64,000 nt of DNA from Helicostylum pulchrum (lineage: Eukaryota > Mucoromycota > Mucoromycetes > Mucorales > Mucoraceae), in contig JAIXMO010000002.1 of the NCBI GenBank assembly GCA_025677825.1, positions 806,001-870,000 of the forward strand. Reading direction: 5' to 3'. Each line of letters opens with the position of its first letter. The stretch's first letter is position 1. Of this stretch, positions 1 through 11,532 are shown piece after piece. The notes under the pieces are model-generated. The model had not been told where the DNA came from and did not search any database. It saw nothing but the letters and a program-made list of their open reading frames with translations. A program made the position numbers and the translations under genes.

Positions 1-247
1 GACTACTCTGGTAAACTCTAACAAAATTATTACAAAGCTGTGTAAAACTAACAAAGTGTAAAATAGTTAAGCGTGGTGATAGAATTGCACAATTAATTAT
101 TGAAAAGATTTATACACCTGAAGTTGTGGAAGTACAAGTAAGTTTTAAAATTTTGCCTAATAAGGCTCTTTTTGACTAAAACGATTTTAGTCTTTGGATG
201 CTTCCGACCGCGGCGCTGGTGGGTTTGGGTCAACTGGCTACCAATAA
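1..247 (+). CDS. DUT1: dUTPase, C-terminal part (5' end outside window)
   Basis: This is the 3' end of deoxyuridine triphosphatase, which hydrolyses dUTP to dUMP and keeps uracil out of DNA. Three exons are visible: 1-10, 67-137 and 191-247, joined by GT..AG introns at 11-66 and 138-190. Spliced, they read [45 protein letters not shown]-stop. GDRIAQLI is dUTPase motif 4, and [10 protein letters not shown] is motif 5, the flexible C-terminal arm that closes over the substrate. The earlier motifs lie upstream of the window. The stop is 149 bases before the DUG1 start on the same strand. The family call is secure; only the upstream gene structure is unseen. Confidence 0.9.
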
Positions 248-396
248 GATCGTGTGGCTCTGTCTGTTTTTTCGCACGCCTTTTTAACTTATGCAGAAAA
301 ATCCGCTGCTTCGGCACTGTTTTTTCCCGTTTATAAATAAAAAGTTTTTTATACATCTTCTTCTTTCTTCTTTTTTTCTTTCTTATAAACAAAAAA

Positions 397-2147
397 ATGG
401 ACCAATTTTTAGAATACGTTGATAAACATCAAAACGATTTCGTTGAAAGACTTCGTAAAGCCGTTGCAATTCCCAGGTAAAAAAAAAAATAAATAATTAA
501 AATAGGTGTTTAATTAGAAAACTGATAAAAAACGCGCGTTTAAAATAGTGTTAGTGGCGACCCTGCTCATCGTCCTGATGTGTTCAAGATGGCAGAGTGG
601 TTAGTTGAGGAACTCAAGTCACTTGACGCCGTAGTTGAAACGCGTGACCTTGGTAAGCAAGACTTCCACGGAACCGAATTGGACTTGCCTCCTATTGTTC
701 TTGCCACCGTTGGTACCGACCCTAAAAAGAAGACTATTCTTGTTTATGGTCATTACGATGTTCAACCTGTAAGTTTTGTTCACACACATACACTATGCAA
801 AGCATAATAATAACAATATGTATAGGCACTTCTTGAAGATGGTTGGAACACTGATCCTTTCACTCTTGTTGAAGATGAAAACAACCGTTTGATCGGTCGT
901 GGTTCATCTGACGATAAGGGCCCAGTTCTTGGCTGGATGAACGTTGTTGATGCACACAAGGCCCTTGGCCTTGAGTTACCCGTCAACATTATGTTCTGCC
1001 TTGAAGGTATGGAAGAGTCTGGCTCTGAAGGTTTAGATGCGTTTATCTTTGAAGAGGCCGACAAGTACTTCAAGGACGTGGACGCAGTCTGTATCTCTGA
1101 TAACTACTGGCTTGGTACCTCCAAGCCTTGTTTGACTTACGGTCTTCGTGGTGTCTCATACTTCCACATGAAGGTTAAGGGCCCCGCTGCTGATCTTCAC
1201 TCTGGTGTGTTTGGTGGTACTATTCATGAGCCCATGACAGATCTCTTTAAAGTGATGAGCAAGCTTGTGGATGTTGATGGTAAAATCCTTGTACCCGGTA
1301 TTTATGAACACGTCCGTGCCTTATCTGGTAAAGTACCCATTAAAAAATGTTCCCACCACAAAAGTAAAAAATAATAACATTTTAAAATAGATGAGGAACA
1401 AAAGACGTATGATGACTTGTCTTTCAAAATGGAAGAACTTCATGATGCAGTAGGTAGCAAGATTAACATCCACGATAGTATTCGTGAAACACTTCAATGC
1501 CGTTGGAGAAACCCTTCTTTGTCCATCCACGGTGTAGAAGGTGGGTTTTACAGCCCTGGTGATAAGACAGTGATCCCAGCTTGTGTTACGGGTAAATTCT
1601 CGATTCGTACAGTACCTGATATGAACCCCAAGGAAGTGTCTGCTTTGGTAGTCAAGTTTTGTCAAGACGAGTTTGAGAAGCTTGGATCCAAGAATAAGTT
1701 GGATGTGCATTGTACTCATGATGGTAACTATTGGTTATCTAGTCCCGATCACCCCAACTACGGTAAAGTGAACATTTCTGGAAAAGGCAAGAATGAAAAA
1801 TATTAATTTTTTTTTTGTTTAGTTGCTGCTGCAAAGGCTGTGGAGACTGTTTATAAGGTAAAGCCTGATTTAACTCGTGAAGGTGGATCAATTCCTGTTA
1901 CTTTGTCTTTCCAAGACGCTCTCAAGAAGAACGTCTTGTTGTTACCAATGGGTCGTGGTGATGATGTAAGTTTTTTATAAAAAGAAAAAAAAATCACGTA
2001 ATTATTTAATTGAAACTCATTTTTTGTTGCTTTTTGTTAAAAAAGGGTGCTCACTCTATTAATGAGAAATTGGATCGCTCCAATTATATCTGTGGTACTC
2101 AATTATTAGGTGCTTACTTGTATGAAGTATCTCAAATTACCTTGTAA
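397..2147 (+). CDS. DUG1: Cys-Gly metallodipeptidase (M20 family)
   Basis: This is a cytosolic M20 metallopeptidase of the Dug1/CNDP2 type, which cleaves Cys-Gly in glutathione turnover. The start at 397 begins [15 protein letters not shown]. There are five or six exons, with introns near 477-550, 769-823, 1330-1390, 1762-1821 and 1967-2045. Metal and catalytic motifs visible are [17 protein letters not shown] and [14 protein letters not shown]. The dimerisation-domain segment contains [11 protein letters not shown]. The C-terminal part carries [11 protein letters not shown] and [20 protein letters not shown], typical of the family, and the protein ends EVSQITL. No disruption is seen. Confidence in the family is high; exact borders of two introns are by eye. 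Confidence 0.93.
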
Positions 2148-2347
2148 ATTGTTTAAAATAAAATAAAAAAATACAACTTATTTTTTTGCACATAATTTTT
2201 TGTGTGTGTGTGAAAAGTTGTGTGATGTAATTTTGCCTCTTTTTTTTTTTTTTTTTTTCCCTTTTTTAATTCTTTTTTTCTCTCTTTTTTTTTTTTTTTT
2301 ATAGTGGTTAATATTTTCTCTATTTTACAAGTTTTTTGTTTTTTTAA

Positions 2348-3738
2348 ATGTCTAGTAGTAGTAGTAGTACCAATATAGTAGGAGTTCACTATAAAGTAGG
2401 TCGAAAGTTGGGAGAAGGTAGTTTTGGTATTATCTACGAAGGTAAAAAGACTATAGTAACCATAACAACCTACTACCTTAAAAAAAAAATTAACCTTTTT
2501 TTTTTACGCTTTCAAAAAAAAAAGGTACCAATCTATTAAACAATCTTCAAGTGGCCATCAAGTTTGAACCTAGAAAATCAGATGCACCTCAATTAAGAGA
2601 CGAATATAGAACTTACAAGATATTATCTGGCACAGGTACTTACACCGCAAAAAGTGAAAACCCCTATTTTGAAAGCTCCTTAAAAAATGAACCTCCTTTT
2701 TAATATCAATTTTTTTTTTTTAGAGGGTGTTCCTTCTGCGTATTATTTTGGTCAAGAAGGGTTACATAATATTCTTGTGATTGATCTTTTGGGACCTAGC
2801 TTAGAAGATTTATTTGATAACTGTTCAAGAAAGTTTAGTGTAAAGACTGTAGCCAGCTTAGCACACAACATGGTAAAAAAAAAAAAAAAAAAAAAATTTG
2901 TACTTAAAAATGCACTGGAGGGCTAAAGAAAAAAAACATATTGTAGATCACTAGAATTCAATGCGTTCATGAAAATAATTTGATTTATCGTGATATAAAA
3001 CCGGACAATTTTTTAATTGGCAGACAAGGTACAGCGGACGCCAATACAGTGTACTTGATCGACTTTGGTATGGCTAAACAGTACCGAGACCCAAAGAGCA
3101 AACAACATATTCCTTACCGTGAACGAAAGAGTCTTTCTGGTACCGCACGTTACATGAGCATCAACACACACTTGGGCAGAGAGCAGTCCCGCCGAGATGA
3201 TTTAGAGTCACTGGGTCACGTCTTCATGTACTTTTTACGAGGCTCGTTACCGTGGCAAGGATTAAAGGCAGCTACCAATAAACAAAAGTACGAAAAGATT
3301 GGTGAAAAGAAACAGACGACAACAATACGAGAATTATGTGCCGGGTTTCCAGAAGAGTTTGGTATTTATTTACAGTATGTCAGAAAGTTAGGGTTTGAGG
3401 AGACGCCAGATTATGACTTTTTAAGAGACTTGTTTACCAAGGTTTTGATGAACAACAATGGTGATCATGAGGATGCTAATGTTACTTTTGATTGGATGCT
3501 CTTAAATAATGGCAGAGGTATATCGACTAGGTCCAGTACGAGACCTACAAATGATACACGTGTTGTAGTTGCGCATGAACCGTATCAGACTCAGCAAGTA
3601 GATGCGTCCTATACGCGCACTCAACCGCCGTTAAAGAACTTGAATCACCAGCATGAGTACGATGATGCTTCACGGAAAAAAGGTTTTTGGAACCAGTTTA
3701 TTTCTTTTGTTACCTGTGGTTTAATATCTTGCTTTTAA
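2348..3738 (+). CDS. YCK1: Casein kinase 1, Yck1/Yck2 type, probably palmitoylated
   Basis: Serine/threonine kinase of the CK1 family. Four exons: 2348-~2440, ~2525-2634, ~2724-2872 and ~2947-3738, with introns rich in A and T runs. The glycine loop is [12 protein letters not shown], the ATP-binding lysine lies in VAIKFEP, the catalytic loop is [14 protein letters not shown], and the metal-binding segment is [15 protein letters not shown] in place of HRD, and the long loop [31 protein letters not shown], are usual for the Yck/CK1-gamma branch. The protein ends TCGLISCF, so two cysteines lie close to the C-terminus; in yeast Yck1/2 C-terminal cysteines are palmitoylated and anchor the kinase at the plasma membrane. 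Membrane anchoring here is inferred from that. Confidence 0.92.
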
Positions 3739-3922
3739 ATCCCCCTTCTCTTCCTTCACTGTGTTACGTTACCTGTCAGTTAAGCCAGAAAAAAAAAATC
3801 CAGAAAAAAAAAAAAAAAAAAAAAAAAAAGGGTTTTATATAAATTTTGTTTCTCTTTTCTTTATTCCCTCTTTTTTTCCTCTCTTTTTTAAAAAAAAACT
3901 CTATCTTATCAACTTTATATAC

Positions 3923-5246
3923 ATGAGAAGTAAATGGTTAATTCATTCGCTAAGAATATTTTGGTTGCTCTTTATTTTAAACCATGAATTTCTTGTCTTT
4001 TGGTCAAGTGCAAAGAGTTGCGCTTTAAATTCTGTAAAATACATACTTAACAATGAAAACCTCTTTTGTAAAAAACTAATATTTTCTGTTTCAGAGCGGT
4101 AAATTCATGTTGATTGCGGATCCTCAAATGACGGACGATAAATCATACAAGACAAACCACCTCTTTCTTTTCCTATCAAAGTTCTACAGTGACCTGTACA
4201 TGTCCCGCAACTACAAGTATCTTACCACTTTGATTCAACCTACCGACATCTTTTTTACAGGAGATCTCATGGATAACGGTAGAGAATGGCCCGACGCAGC
4301 AACGTAAGTAACTAGTATCTATTTATTTATTTTGCCAAGCCCTTAATATCCCGTTTAAAGTTATTATCGAGAAGTCAATCGGTTTCACAAATTATTTGAA
4401 TCGATTCATAAGAAGCATTACATGGTCGGAAACCATGATATTGGGTTTGGAAACGGCATCAAGCGAGATAAACAAGACAGGTTCAAGTCATACTTTGGAA
4501 ACACATCGTACGTACTAGAAACAAATGCAGGCTACGCCTTTATTGTTATCGATACCGTTTCGCTAAGTTCAGACGATCCCCAAATTCGGGAATCCGCACT
4601 AGCCGTTTTAAACAACATGTTACCTGAGACCAAAAGAATCCTAATGACACATGTACCACTTTACCGAGACGCCTCAGCGTCTTGTGGCCCGTTTCGACAA
4701 AACAAGAACACTGTTATTAAAAATCAGTACGGGTATCAGTACCAGAACTTGGTCAGCTACGAACTTTCCAGCATGTTGTTAAACACTGTTCAGCCTGTGG
4801 CTGTGTTTTCGGGAGACGACCATGATTATTGTAAAGTGTTTCACAAGTATAATAGTGAGAATGAAGAAGCCATGGAGATAACAATACCGACGTTTAGTAT
4901 GGCGCAGGGTATGCGCTTTCCTGGTGTCGTGACGCTGGATGTATCAGATCCAGATACACTGACAACAGAATTGTGCTGGTTGCCGGATCAAATTGGTATC
5001 TTTCTTCGATACGGGTATTTTTTCGCAGCCACTTTGGTTACGTTAATATTGTTTCATTCGTTTCATTATACGTCTTCCGTTACCCCACATTTTTTATTGT
5101 CCAAGGAAGAAATGGGTATGACATCATCTCCGCATTTTACTCCCTCGAATCCCGTTAAACGGTGTATCCATGCTTTCTTTCAGTCGGTCAAAGATGTAGC
5201 TTTGACTTGTTTACCCGTATATATCCTCTGCATTTTATTAATATAA
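3923..5246 (+). CDS. Membrane metallophosphoesterase, Cdc1/Ted1/PGAP5-like
   Basis: ER/Golgi membrane phosphoesterase of the Cdc1/Ted1/PGAP5 group, which remodels the ethanolamine phosphate of GPI anchors during anchored-protein export. The N-terminus MRSKWLIHSLRIFWLLFILN is a signal-anchor. An intron at about 4032-4095 joins SCALNS to SGKFMLIADPQMTDD; a second at about 4304-4360 joins REWPDAAT to YYREVNRF. Metal-binding motifs of the calcineurin-like fold are ADPQ, GDLMDNG, GNHDIGFGNG, THVPLYRD and GDDHDYC. Two hydrophobic segments close the protein, around YFFAATLVTLILF and CLPVYILCILLI. The topology and all motifs fit the family. Which paralogue of yeast (Cdc1 or Ted1) it matches cannot be settled by eye. 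It is convergent with the HMG-box gene, with a poly-C run at about 5317 between them. Confidence 0.87.
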
Positions 5247-5375
5247 TCTCTTTTTTAAATGTATTTTATGCGCTTTATAAGCTAGTTAAAAAAGGGATGC
5301 TGGGGGAGCATAAACCCCCCCCCCCCCTTGATATACATGTATATATTCTTTTTTTCACAAATTTTTTTTATTTTT

Positions 5376-6611
5376 TTAATGATATGGATCAGTTGGACCA
5401 TTATGATTTTGAAGTAAAGCATTTGGGTCTAGAGTCATCGGATTATGCAGTATGGAATTGGAACTTGAAGGCAATTGATATAAGTGTTGTTTATCGTCTG
5501 TATAAAATATAGGCACTGAATCTACATAGTTTGTGTTTGTGTTTGTGGTTGTTGTTTCTTGATTTAATGCAGCAGCGGCAGTACGATACTTTTGTCTTGT
5601 ACCACGTCCCAAATGGTGATCATTCTGTAAAGCATAGATTTGCATTTCTCTCGCGTACCTCTCCTTATCCATTTGAGCCTTTGATTTCCAAGGGGACCTA
5701 GCGTCTTCCGACATGCTGTTCCAGCGCTCGGCACATAGTTTACTGATTTGGCCTACGTTGGAGCCGGGGAAATTACGCATGGTCTCTGGTCGCACTTCGG
5801 TAAGGTACCACATGTAGGCGGATAATGGGTGCTTTGGTATCATGGAATTTTTGTCTCGTTTAGGTTTCTTACGTTTTGGTAACGAAGGTTCGGGTTCCAC
5901 TGAGTTGCTACCGCTTGCTTGAGATCGCTTTGTAAAGTGACCAGCCTTTACAAGTTCGGCACGCGAGCGTCGAATGTACATGGAGTTGGGGTGTAGTGCT
6001 CGTTGTTCTTCTTTTAATTTATTCGCTTGCTTTACATAATGATCTTTTTGCTCCTAACAAAAAAAAGGGGGGATGTTAGTTATTTCTTGATAATTTTATA
6101 GGGTATATATTCTCTCTCTTACCTTGGCCATGTTCTTCCAACGACTACCAACTTCTTTACTGATTTCAGCTACCTTCATGGTAGGATCCTGATCTTTTAA
6201 AATCTTTCTCATTTCCTTATTGAATAACAAGTAAGCATTAGGTGGACGAGTCACACGGATCGGAGTGCCTCCTGTAATTCTATCGTGATTGACTTGGTCT
6301 AATGGTATATTTTGATTTGGTATTTCTTTGGCCAACGTAGGTTGATGCAATTGAGGTGGAGCCATGCGAATTAACGGAAACGGAGTATACGCTAAATTAA
6401 AAACATTAGGGTCTTGTAGGTTGGTCAGTTGTTGCTCTGTCTCGTTGTTGTTCGTATTGTTTAACAATTGAGCTTGCGTTATTGCCGCATAGTGTTGTAA
6501 ACTATAGTGTATATTCTCTGATAAATTATCTTTGCTTTATGAATTAGTTTTTTTTTTTATTTTATTTTTTTTATGTGTATATTCTTAAATTTGTATATTA
6601 CACTAACTCAT
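5376..6611 (-). CDS. Two-HMG-box DNA-binding protein
   Basis: Probable chromatin or transcription factor with two HMG boxes. Box 1 runs from RPPNAYLLFNKEMRKIL through EISKEVGSRWKNMAK, is split by an intron near 6055-6120, and resumes as EQKDHYVKQANKLKEEQR. Box 2 starts PKHPLSAYMWYLTEVRPETM and contains ICAERW-like SKLCAERWNSMSEDARSPWKSK. Between them is a basic stretch PKRKKPKRDKN, a likely nuclear signal. The C-terminus is rich in N, Q and T. The start is uncertain. The open frame upstream of box 1 has no ATG before position 6365, but a short first exon at 6611-6608 (ATG A), spliced by GTTAGT..CAG to about 6521, gives an uninterrupted MKNIHYSLQHY start; I prefer that. Box 1 resembles the MATA-type HMG boxes of fungi. 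Confidence 0.8.
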
Positions 6612-7927
6612 TAATTAAAGCATATGTGTTGTTAAAGAGAGAGAAGAGGGGGAAGAAGAAGAAAAAAGAGCTCTTCTTTTTTGTTTAATAATTTTTTCGT
6701 TTCTTTGTGACTACGGTAAAAAGTTAAAACCCCATTTCGAGTTGTTCTTTTGGGTTTTTGGTCAGGCTCCCGTAATTCATCATGACATGTCAAATGATAT
6801 ACAGCTACTTGTGTGTGCAATATAAAGCTAGGCCCGGGAGATGCACAATCCAATAAATTACCCCTTCAAGGTATTTTGTTCAAGTATTGATCTCGAGGTT
6901 TATTTTAAATCACATTTCAACTCGAGTTTTGATTAATTGTATTTCATGCAAAGTGTACAACACCACTATCGATATACGTACAGTGCTTATTCTGAACTCT
7001 AAATTCTATTTTTTAGTTTTGACCGGTGGTTGTTCAAAGCAATCAAAAGATTTATTCGGTGTTGTTCCAATTGACATCTTATTTAGTGTGATGTATAGCT
7101 CTGTTATTTTTGGTCCTCTGTCAGCACCTTCTTACTGGTCGTATTACAATACTTACTGTTCATGCGTAAACAAGTTAAACCCAACTTCTTTTTTAAAAAA
7201 AAAGTCGCTCCTCCTCTAGATATGATCCATTCGGATAACGTGTGCATGTATTTCTTATTTCCATAGATTGGTACTTTTTCTATAAATTCTGTCATATATC
7301 TATATTGCCCGTCAAAATATCCCATCACCGTATCCTTAAATCGAGAGCAATAGCCCAAGTCAAATTCTTTTAGCAAATTGTGTATCATTTTGCCGTGTAC
7401 TGCTTTGTATTACTAGCTAGACTCAATAATTTGGTTCTAAAAAAAAGACTTTAGCAATAATTTTTAAATATATGAGTTATAAAACCTACGCAGTTTGGTT
7501 ATGAGCTTGATAATCGGTTTGATTTGTGGCTTTATTTACGATTGTTTGTGAAGCTTTCTTTTGCTGACTTGTCGGACGCGTTCTCTGATAGTAAATTCCT
7601 ATTATAGAAAAAAAAAAGTTGGAACTTTATCTTACTAACTAAATTACCAGTTGCCTAGTATCTCTTGGGCTTTTTGGCAATGACTCTTCTTACTATAACC
7701 GCCTAAGGCTTCGGGCTCTTTTTTCACAAAAAAATGCATGATAGGAACGTTTCTTTATCAGGGTATACTTTCTCCAATTCTATAGAGTATTTTGGTCAAA
7801 AAATAAAAAAAGTGTGTGGCAGCATTTTTAAAGGGTGATCTGTTACACGAACTTGATAAAATACTTACAAAAGTAAAAAAAAAATAGGACTACACTTTCT
7901 TTTTCTCTTATTACTTATTTATCTGTG
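6612..7927. other. Intergenic stretch with an orphan ORF
   Basis: No gene is recognised here. The minus-strand ORF at 7388-7104 starts with a true ATG and encodes about 64 ordinary-looking residues (for example FDLGYCSRFKDTVMGYFDGQY, then YMHTLSEWIISRGG) before running into a poly-A tract that yields a low-complexity tail. It resembles coding sequence but has no upstream continuation that I can follow, so it may be a fragment. The plus-strand ORF at 6887-7219 overlaps it and looks like its shadow. The rest is AT-rich sequence with pyrimidine tracts near 6640-6680. Confidence 0.4.
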
Positions 7928-9564
7928 ATGTCAAAAGGCAACTGGAGCGATTTTACAAAAAAGATATTAAGTATAGTGTTTTACTATCTTGAAGACCAAG
8001 TGACGACATGTCTATCCCCTTTAAAGTATACGAGTATTCCGTGCACCAGAAGCATGTCACAGTGTCGACTCACTTGTAAGAACTGGAGTACTTTAGCTTA
8101 ATGCAAGCTCTACACACATGTTGTTTTAAAAACCGCTAGACAGTTGGATTTGTTGATGGATTTGAATAGTCATTTAAAGGACCTGGTTCATCATATTAAG
8201 ATTAATACATACTATTATGTTATTACGAACATGAAGGAAATCGGTTTACACTTTACGGAGCTCAAGAGCGTGTACGCTGGTAATAGCTATTGTAGAAATA
8301 AAATTTGGAAAGTTGTTAAAAGCGAAAGGCCAAAAGGTCTGTTTTCAAAATTACAAATGATTCCTTTTGATACAATCTCCCCAGAATACAGCGAGGTTGT
8401 ACAGTATAATGCTTTGGCTTGGAGTTTACGAAATATGTTACGCAAATTAAATGTTTATGATGTTGATCCAGCACCGACTCAAAACGCGGAAAGGTTATCT
8501 CATTTTCGAACTGTCGATACAATTGATTTCAAGCTTTGTAATTTAAAAACGTATATATCATTGATCAACAAATTAAGAATATGAGATCTGTGTCTTCAGT
8601 GGATGTAGATTGTTCTAGGTGTAAAGATAATACTTATCACACGCCTATACAGGTAAACCCCACTGTTCATGTCTTGTCACAGATTAAACAACTGGATATC
8701 AGATGGTTTTTACACGACTATGATATGTATCCTTATGTTATGCAAGTATTTTCAAATCTGGATAGCATTAATTTGCTCGAAAGAGATTTTGAACACGCAG
8801 GATCTGTACCGCTCTCTACTGAATTCGCCCTTCAATTCGTGAGGTATCCGCTTCGAATAACGTATATAACTGTCGGTTATATTCCGTTTAAAAATCTTGA
8901 GCAAGTCATGATGGAGTTTTATAATCGGGAGCGGATTATAAAGAAGTTTGGAATAAAATATAATCATAATATGGAAGCTGCACGTTATTCTTCCTACTTA
9001 TCCATACGTGCTGATAAAAAGTATGAAATGTTTATCAGTATAAATTACGCGAAAGAGAGTCCAAGGTTAATATTACCTCGTGTTGGAATGATTGAACATA
9101 ATGGTGATAACTTCCAGAATATTAAAATGAATATGGGGCTTGACTTTGATGCTATTGACTTGTTAGTGGTGAAGAGTACACAAGAAGGCGATCTCTCTAG
9201 TATTTTGAGCAAATGTCTCAACGTAAAAAATATTTCTGTTGCATGCACTCTCTTGCGTTTGTTTGGTACTAGTTTACAACAGCAAAAGATACCGTTTGTT
9301 CGACCGTTAGAACTGGATAGGTCGTTGGTGTATGGCTCGTTTTTACTGGATATGTCGTTTCATTTACCTTTTATTGACGAGTTTGTTGTCAATCGTTGTC
9401 GATTTGATGGTGACGAGAACAATATCACGATCAATATGTCTAATACCAAGTTTACAGATATTGTATATAATGGTGGTCATACCGGTATAAAAGTGTATTT
9501 AAAGTTGACAACCCTAGAGAACAATACCACCCGTTGGTTTTTTTGCCAAGGGTCATATTCTTGA
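7928..9564 (+). pseudogene. F-box protein gene, broken by a stop and a frameshift
   Basis: Remnant of an F-box protein gene, the substrate-receptor class of SCF ubiquitin ligases. From ATG 7928 the frame reads an F-box-like stretch: ILSIVFYYLEDQ, then MSQCRLTCKNWSTLA, the usual core of fungal F-boxes. It ends at TAA 8099-8101. The same frame continues beyond the stop as CKLYTHVVLKTARQLDLLMDL, exactly where F-box proteins continue, so the stop probably replaced a CAA codon. A second break lies at 8577-8584, where the frame ends at TGA and coding sense resumes one base back from 8581 and runs to 9564. The downstream 327 residues are LRR-like in spacing but without a clean repeat. Both breaks are seen directly; the ancestral function is inferred. 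Confidence 0.72.
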
Positions 9565-10418
9565 TACAAGTACTGAAAATGAATATCAAAACTCATTACA
9601 GAATACAGAATGTCTATCACTTTTTATTCAATGTAAATAAATAGATAGTTTTAGTTTTAGAGATGATATGTTTAGTTCTGCTATAAGATTTGATTTCAAT
9701 AAATTATTTTTTATTTAACCAGTGTGTTCAACAGTAAGAGTATATGAAGTTATATATTTCCTGGTACACGGAAAATGTTTAACCGAAAAAAGATGGTTTA
9801 ATATGATGGTGGTGGCCTCGAGATATATTATCATTGACAGGGAATGCCGGTTGAAGTTTAATCGATCGAATGTGTACTTTAACGCCTTTTTATATACATA
9901 TATATATGGTGTCCTTTTAAACAGTTGTTTAGCCTTATTGATTTTAACTAATATGTACTTTTTTTTACTGTGGTATCCTCAGGAAAAACGTGGAGGTATC
10001 ACAGCAAAAAAAAAATATCCTCCTCGCCCATTTGGCACTCAGTTATTAAAATGAGTGTACCATAAACGTTCTTTTTTCTTATTATCATTGTTAATATATA
10101 TTAAATATAAATAGCTGTCATGGTATACATCACGGTACTCTATTTGAAAATCCCCTTTTTGCCTGAAATCGTAAAATGTTAATTTTAATGCAGTAAATTA
10201 ACGTTGGTAACACTTTAAAGCAGTGTCAAATAGACGCGACCCAATCAAAAGCACTGCTGAAAAAAGAATGCATTTATAGACTGTTTTCAGCAAAACAGCA
10301 TGTGAGTCCAATTAATTAGAGTGTGGCCACACAACAACAAGCCCCCCCCCCCCCCTTCTTTTTCGTCTTTCTCTCTTTCTCTCTTTTTTATTAGTGGTAC
10401 TTTTTTTTTTTTTAGAAA
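9565..10418. other. Intergenic stretch, no gene recognised
   Basis: This contains an open frame at 9722-10054 with no ATG near its beginning and a very hydrophobic middle; nothing in it is recognisable and I do not call it a gene. A run of 15 C bases at about 10342 followed by a long pyrimidine tract precedes the next start codon, as in other promoters of the window. Confidence 0.4.
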
Positions 10419-11366
10419 ATGACATCTTTACCTAATGAACTATTGATGCGAATTATTCAATTAACAGATGAACAAGATCTAACGGAATACTTGTTTGTAT
10501 GTAAATACACGTTTCATTTGGTTCGACAGCGAGTTTATAAAAAAGTGATCTTTCCAGATACTCAAGTTACGGAATCGGACGTGATTTCATTTTTTAAATT
10601 ATACGCCAATAGCATCGAAACGGTCAAACTACCACAGTGTCACGAGTTTTCGACTTTAGTGTACGAGTATATCCTTATTCATTGTCCACGGCTTGATTTT
10701 TTACAGTCGAGTATATACCCAAAGCAGCTCAACCGTCTAAAATACCTGATGCGATCTTCCACTTGCTTTATGATCACCGAGATACCTGTGGATTTAATCA
10801 CACATCATGATCTGGATACCTTTCATTCGTCGGTACAGACAACAACCTATTTCCCTTGTTGTCCTTCGTTCTTCATATTTCCTAGTGAACTCATACCTGA
10901 AAAGAATTCGCCGCTGACGCAAATATCACATTATTTTCATCATCCCGGTGCACTCAGTAACGCGATCCTGCCAACGTTTGGTTCGGATTTAATAGCGCTG
11001 ACGTTGAATCCTTATGATGTGTTGACTGCATCGGTGGCGCGATTGATCGTGGCGAAATGTCCAAGATTAAGGTACTTGGTTGTACCGTCGGTAAAGGCAG
11101 AGGGGTTGTGGATGCTGTTAAGGTGGTGTCATACACTAGCTGCCATTGTGGTGGGCGATGACAATAGTGGAATGATAAATGAAGAAGAGGAAGAGGAGGA
11201 GGAAGAAGAACAAGATCATACAAGAAGATTGTTTATTGAAATTGAAAATCAAAGATCGGTAGAAACTATACAGAATCATAAAAGAGTTTGGTGTGTTCAT
11301 TCCTCATTTTTAAATACTGTAGAAAAACGAACTTCATGGCATATTGGAATTATACCAAGGTTGTAA
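10419..11366 (+). CDS. F-box protein, single exon
   Basis: Probable SCF ubiquitin-ligase receptor of 315 residues. The N-terminus MTSLPNELLMRIIQLTDEQDL followed by LFVCKYTFHLVRQRVYKKVIF is an F-box at residues 3-45, starting with the usual LPNELL. The rest has the spacing of degenerate leucine-rich repeats (VKLPQ, CPRLDFL, LIALTLNPYDV, KCPRLRYLVVPS). A run of glutamates at about residues 250-260 is followed by QDHTRRLFIEI. No intron is needed. It lies between the broken F-box gene and the DIA2-like gene, all on the plus strand, so three F-box genes stand in a row. Substrate unknown. Confidence 0.75.
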   Translation: MTSLPNELLMRIIQLTDEQDLTEYLFVCKYTFHLVRQRVYKKVIFPDTQVTESDVISFFKLYANSIETVKLPQCHEFSTLVYEYILIHCPRLDFLQSSIYPKQLNRLKYLMRSSTCFMITEIPVDLITHHDLDTFHSSVQTTTYFPCCPSFFIFPSELIPEKNSPLTQISHYFHHPGALSNAILPTFGSDLIALTLNPYDVLTASVARLIVAKCPRLRYLVVPSVKAEGLWMLLRWCHTLAAIVVGDDNSGMINEEEEEEEEEEQDHTRRLFIEIENQRSVETIQNHKRVWCVHSSFLNTVEKRTSWHIGIIPRL

Positions 11367-11532
11367 TAAGTATATATATATAAAAAAACAAGGAGCTTTT
11401 TTTTTCTCTTTTTTAAAAACCTCCCTATGTATGAATTCTTTCTTTCTTTGTTTCTCTCCCCTTTTTTTCCCCCTCTCTCTCTCTTTCTTTCTTCTTTTTT
11501 TTTTCTTTTTTTTTTTACCCTTTTAGAATAAA

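Noticed and set aside
1..66. A missing beta-strand exon in dUTPase
   Set aside because: At first DYSG seemed to match the DYRG motif, which would leave about 15 residues missing. Read as DYS plus a split Val codon it matches the residues directly before KRGDRIAQ, so nothing is missing.
5376..6611. HMG gene as the Mucorales sex locus (sexM/sexP)
   Set aside because: That locus has a single HMG box and is flanked by a triose-phosphate transporter and an RNA helicase gene. Here there are two boxes, and the neighbours are a phosphoesterase gene and F-box genes. The helicase at 19-25 kb is of another type and too far away.
9722..10054. Hydrophobic open frame as a membrane-protein gene
   Set aside because: It has no ATG at its beginning, no recognisable motif and ends in A-rich low-complexity sequence.
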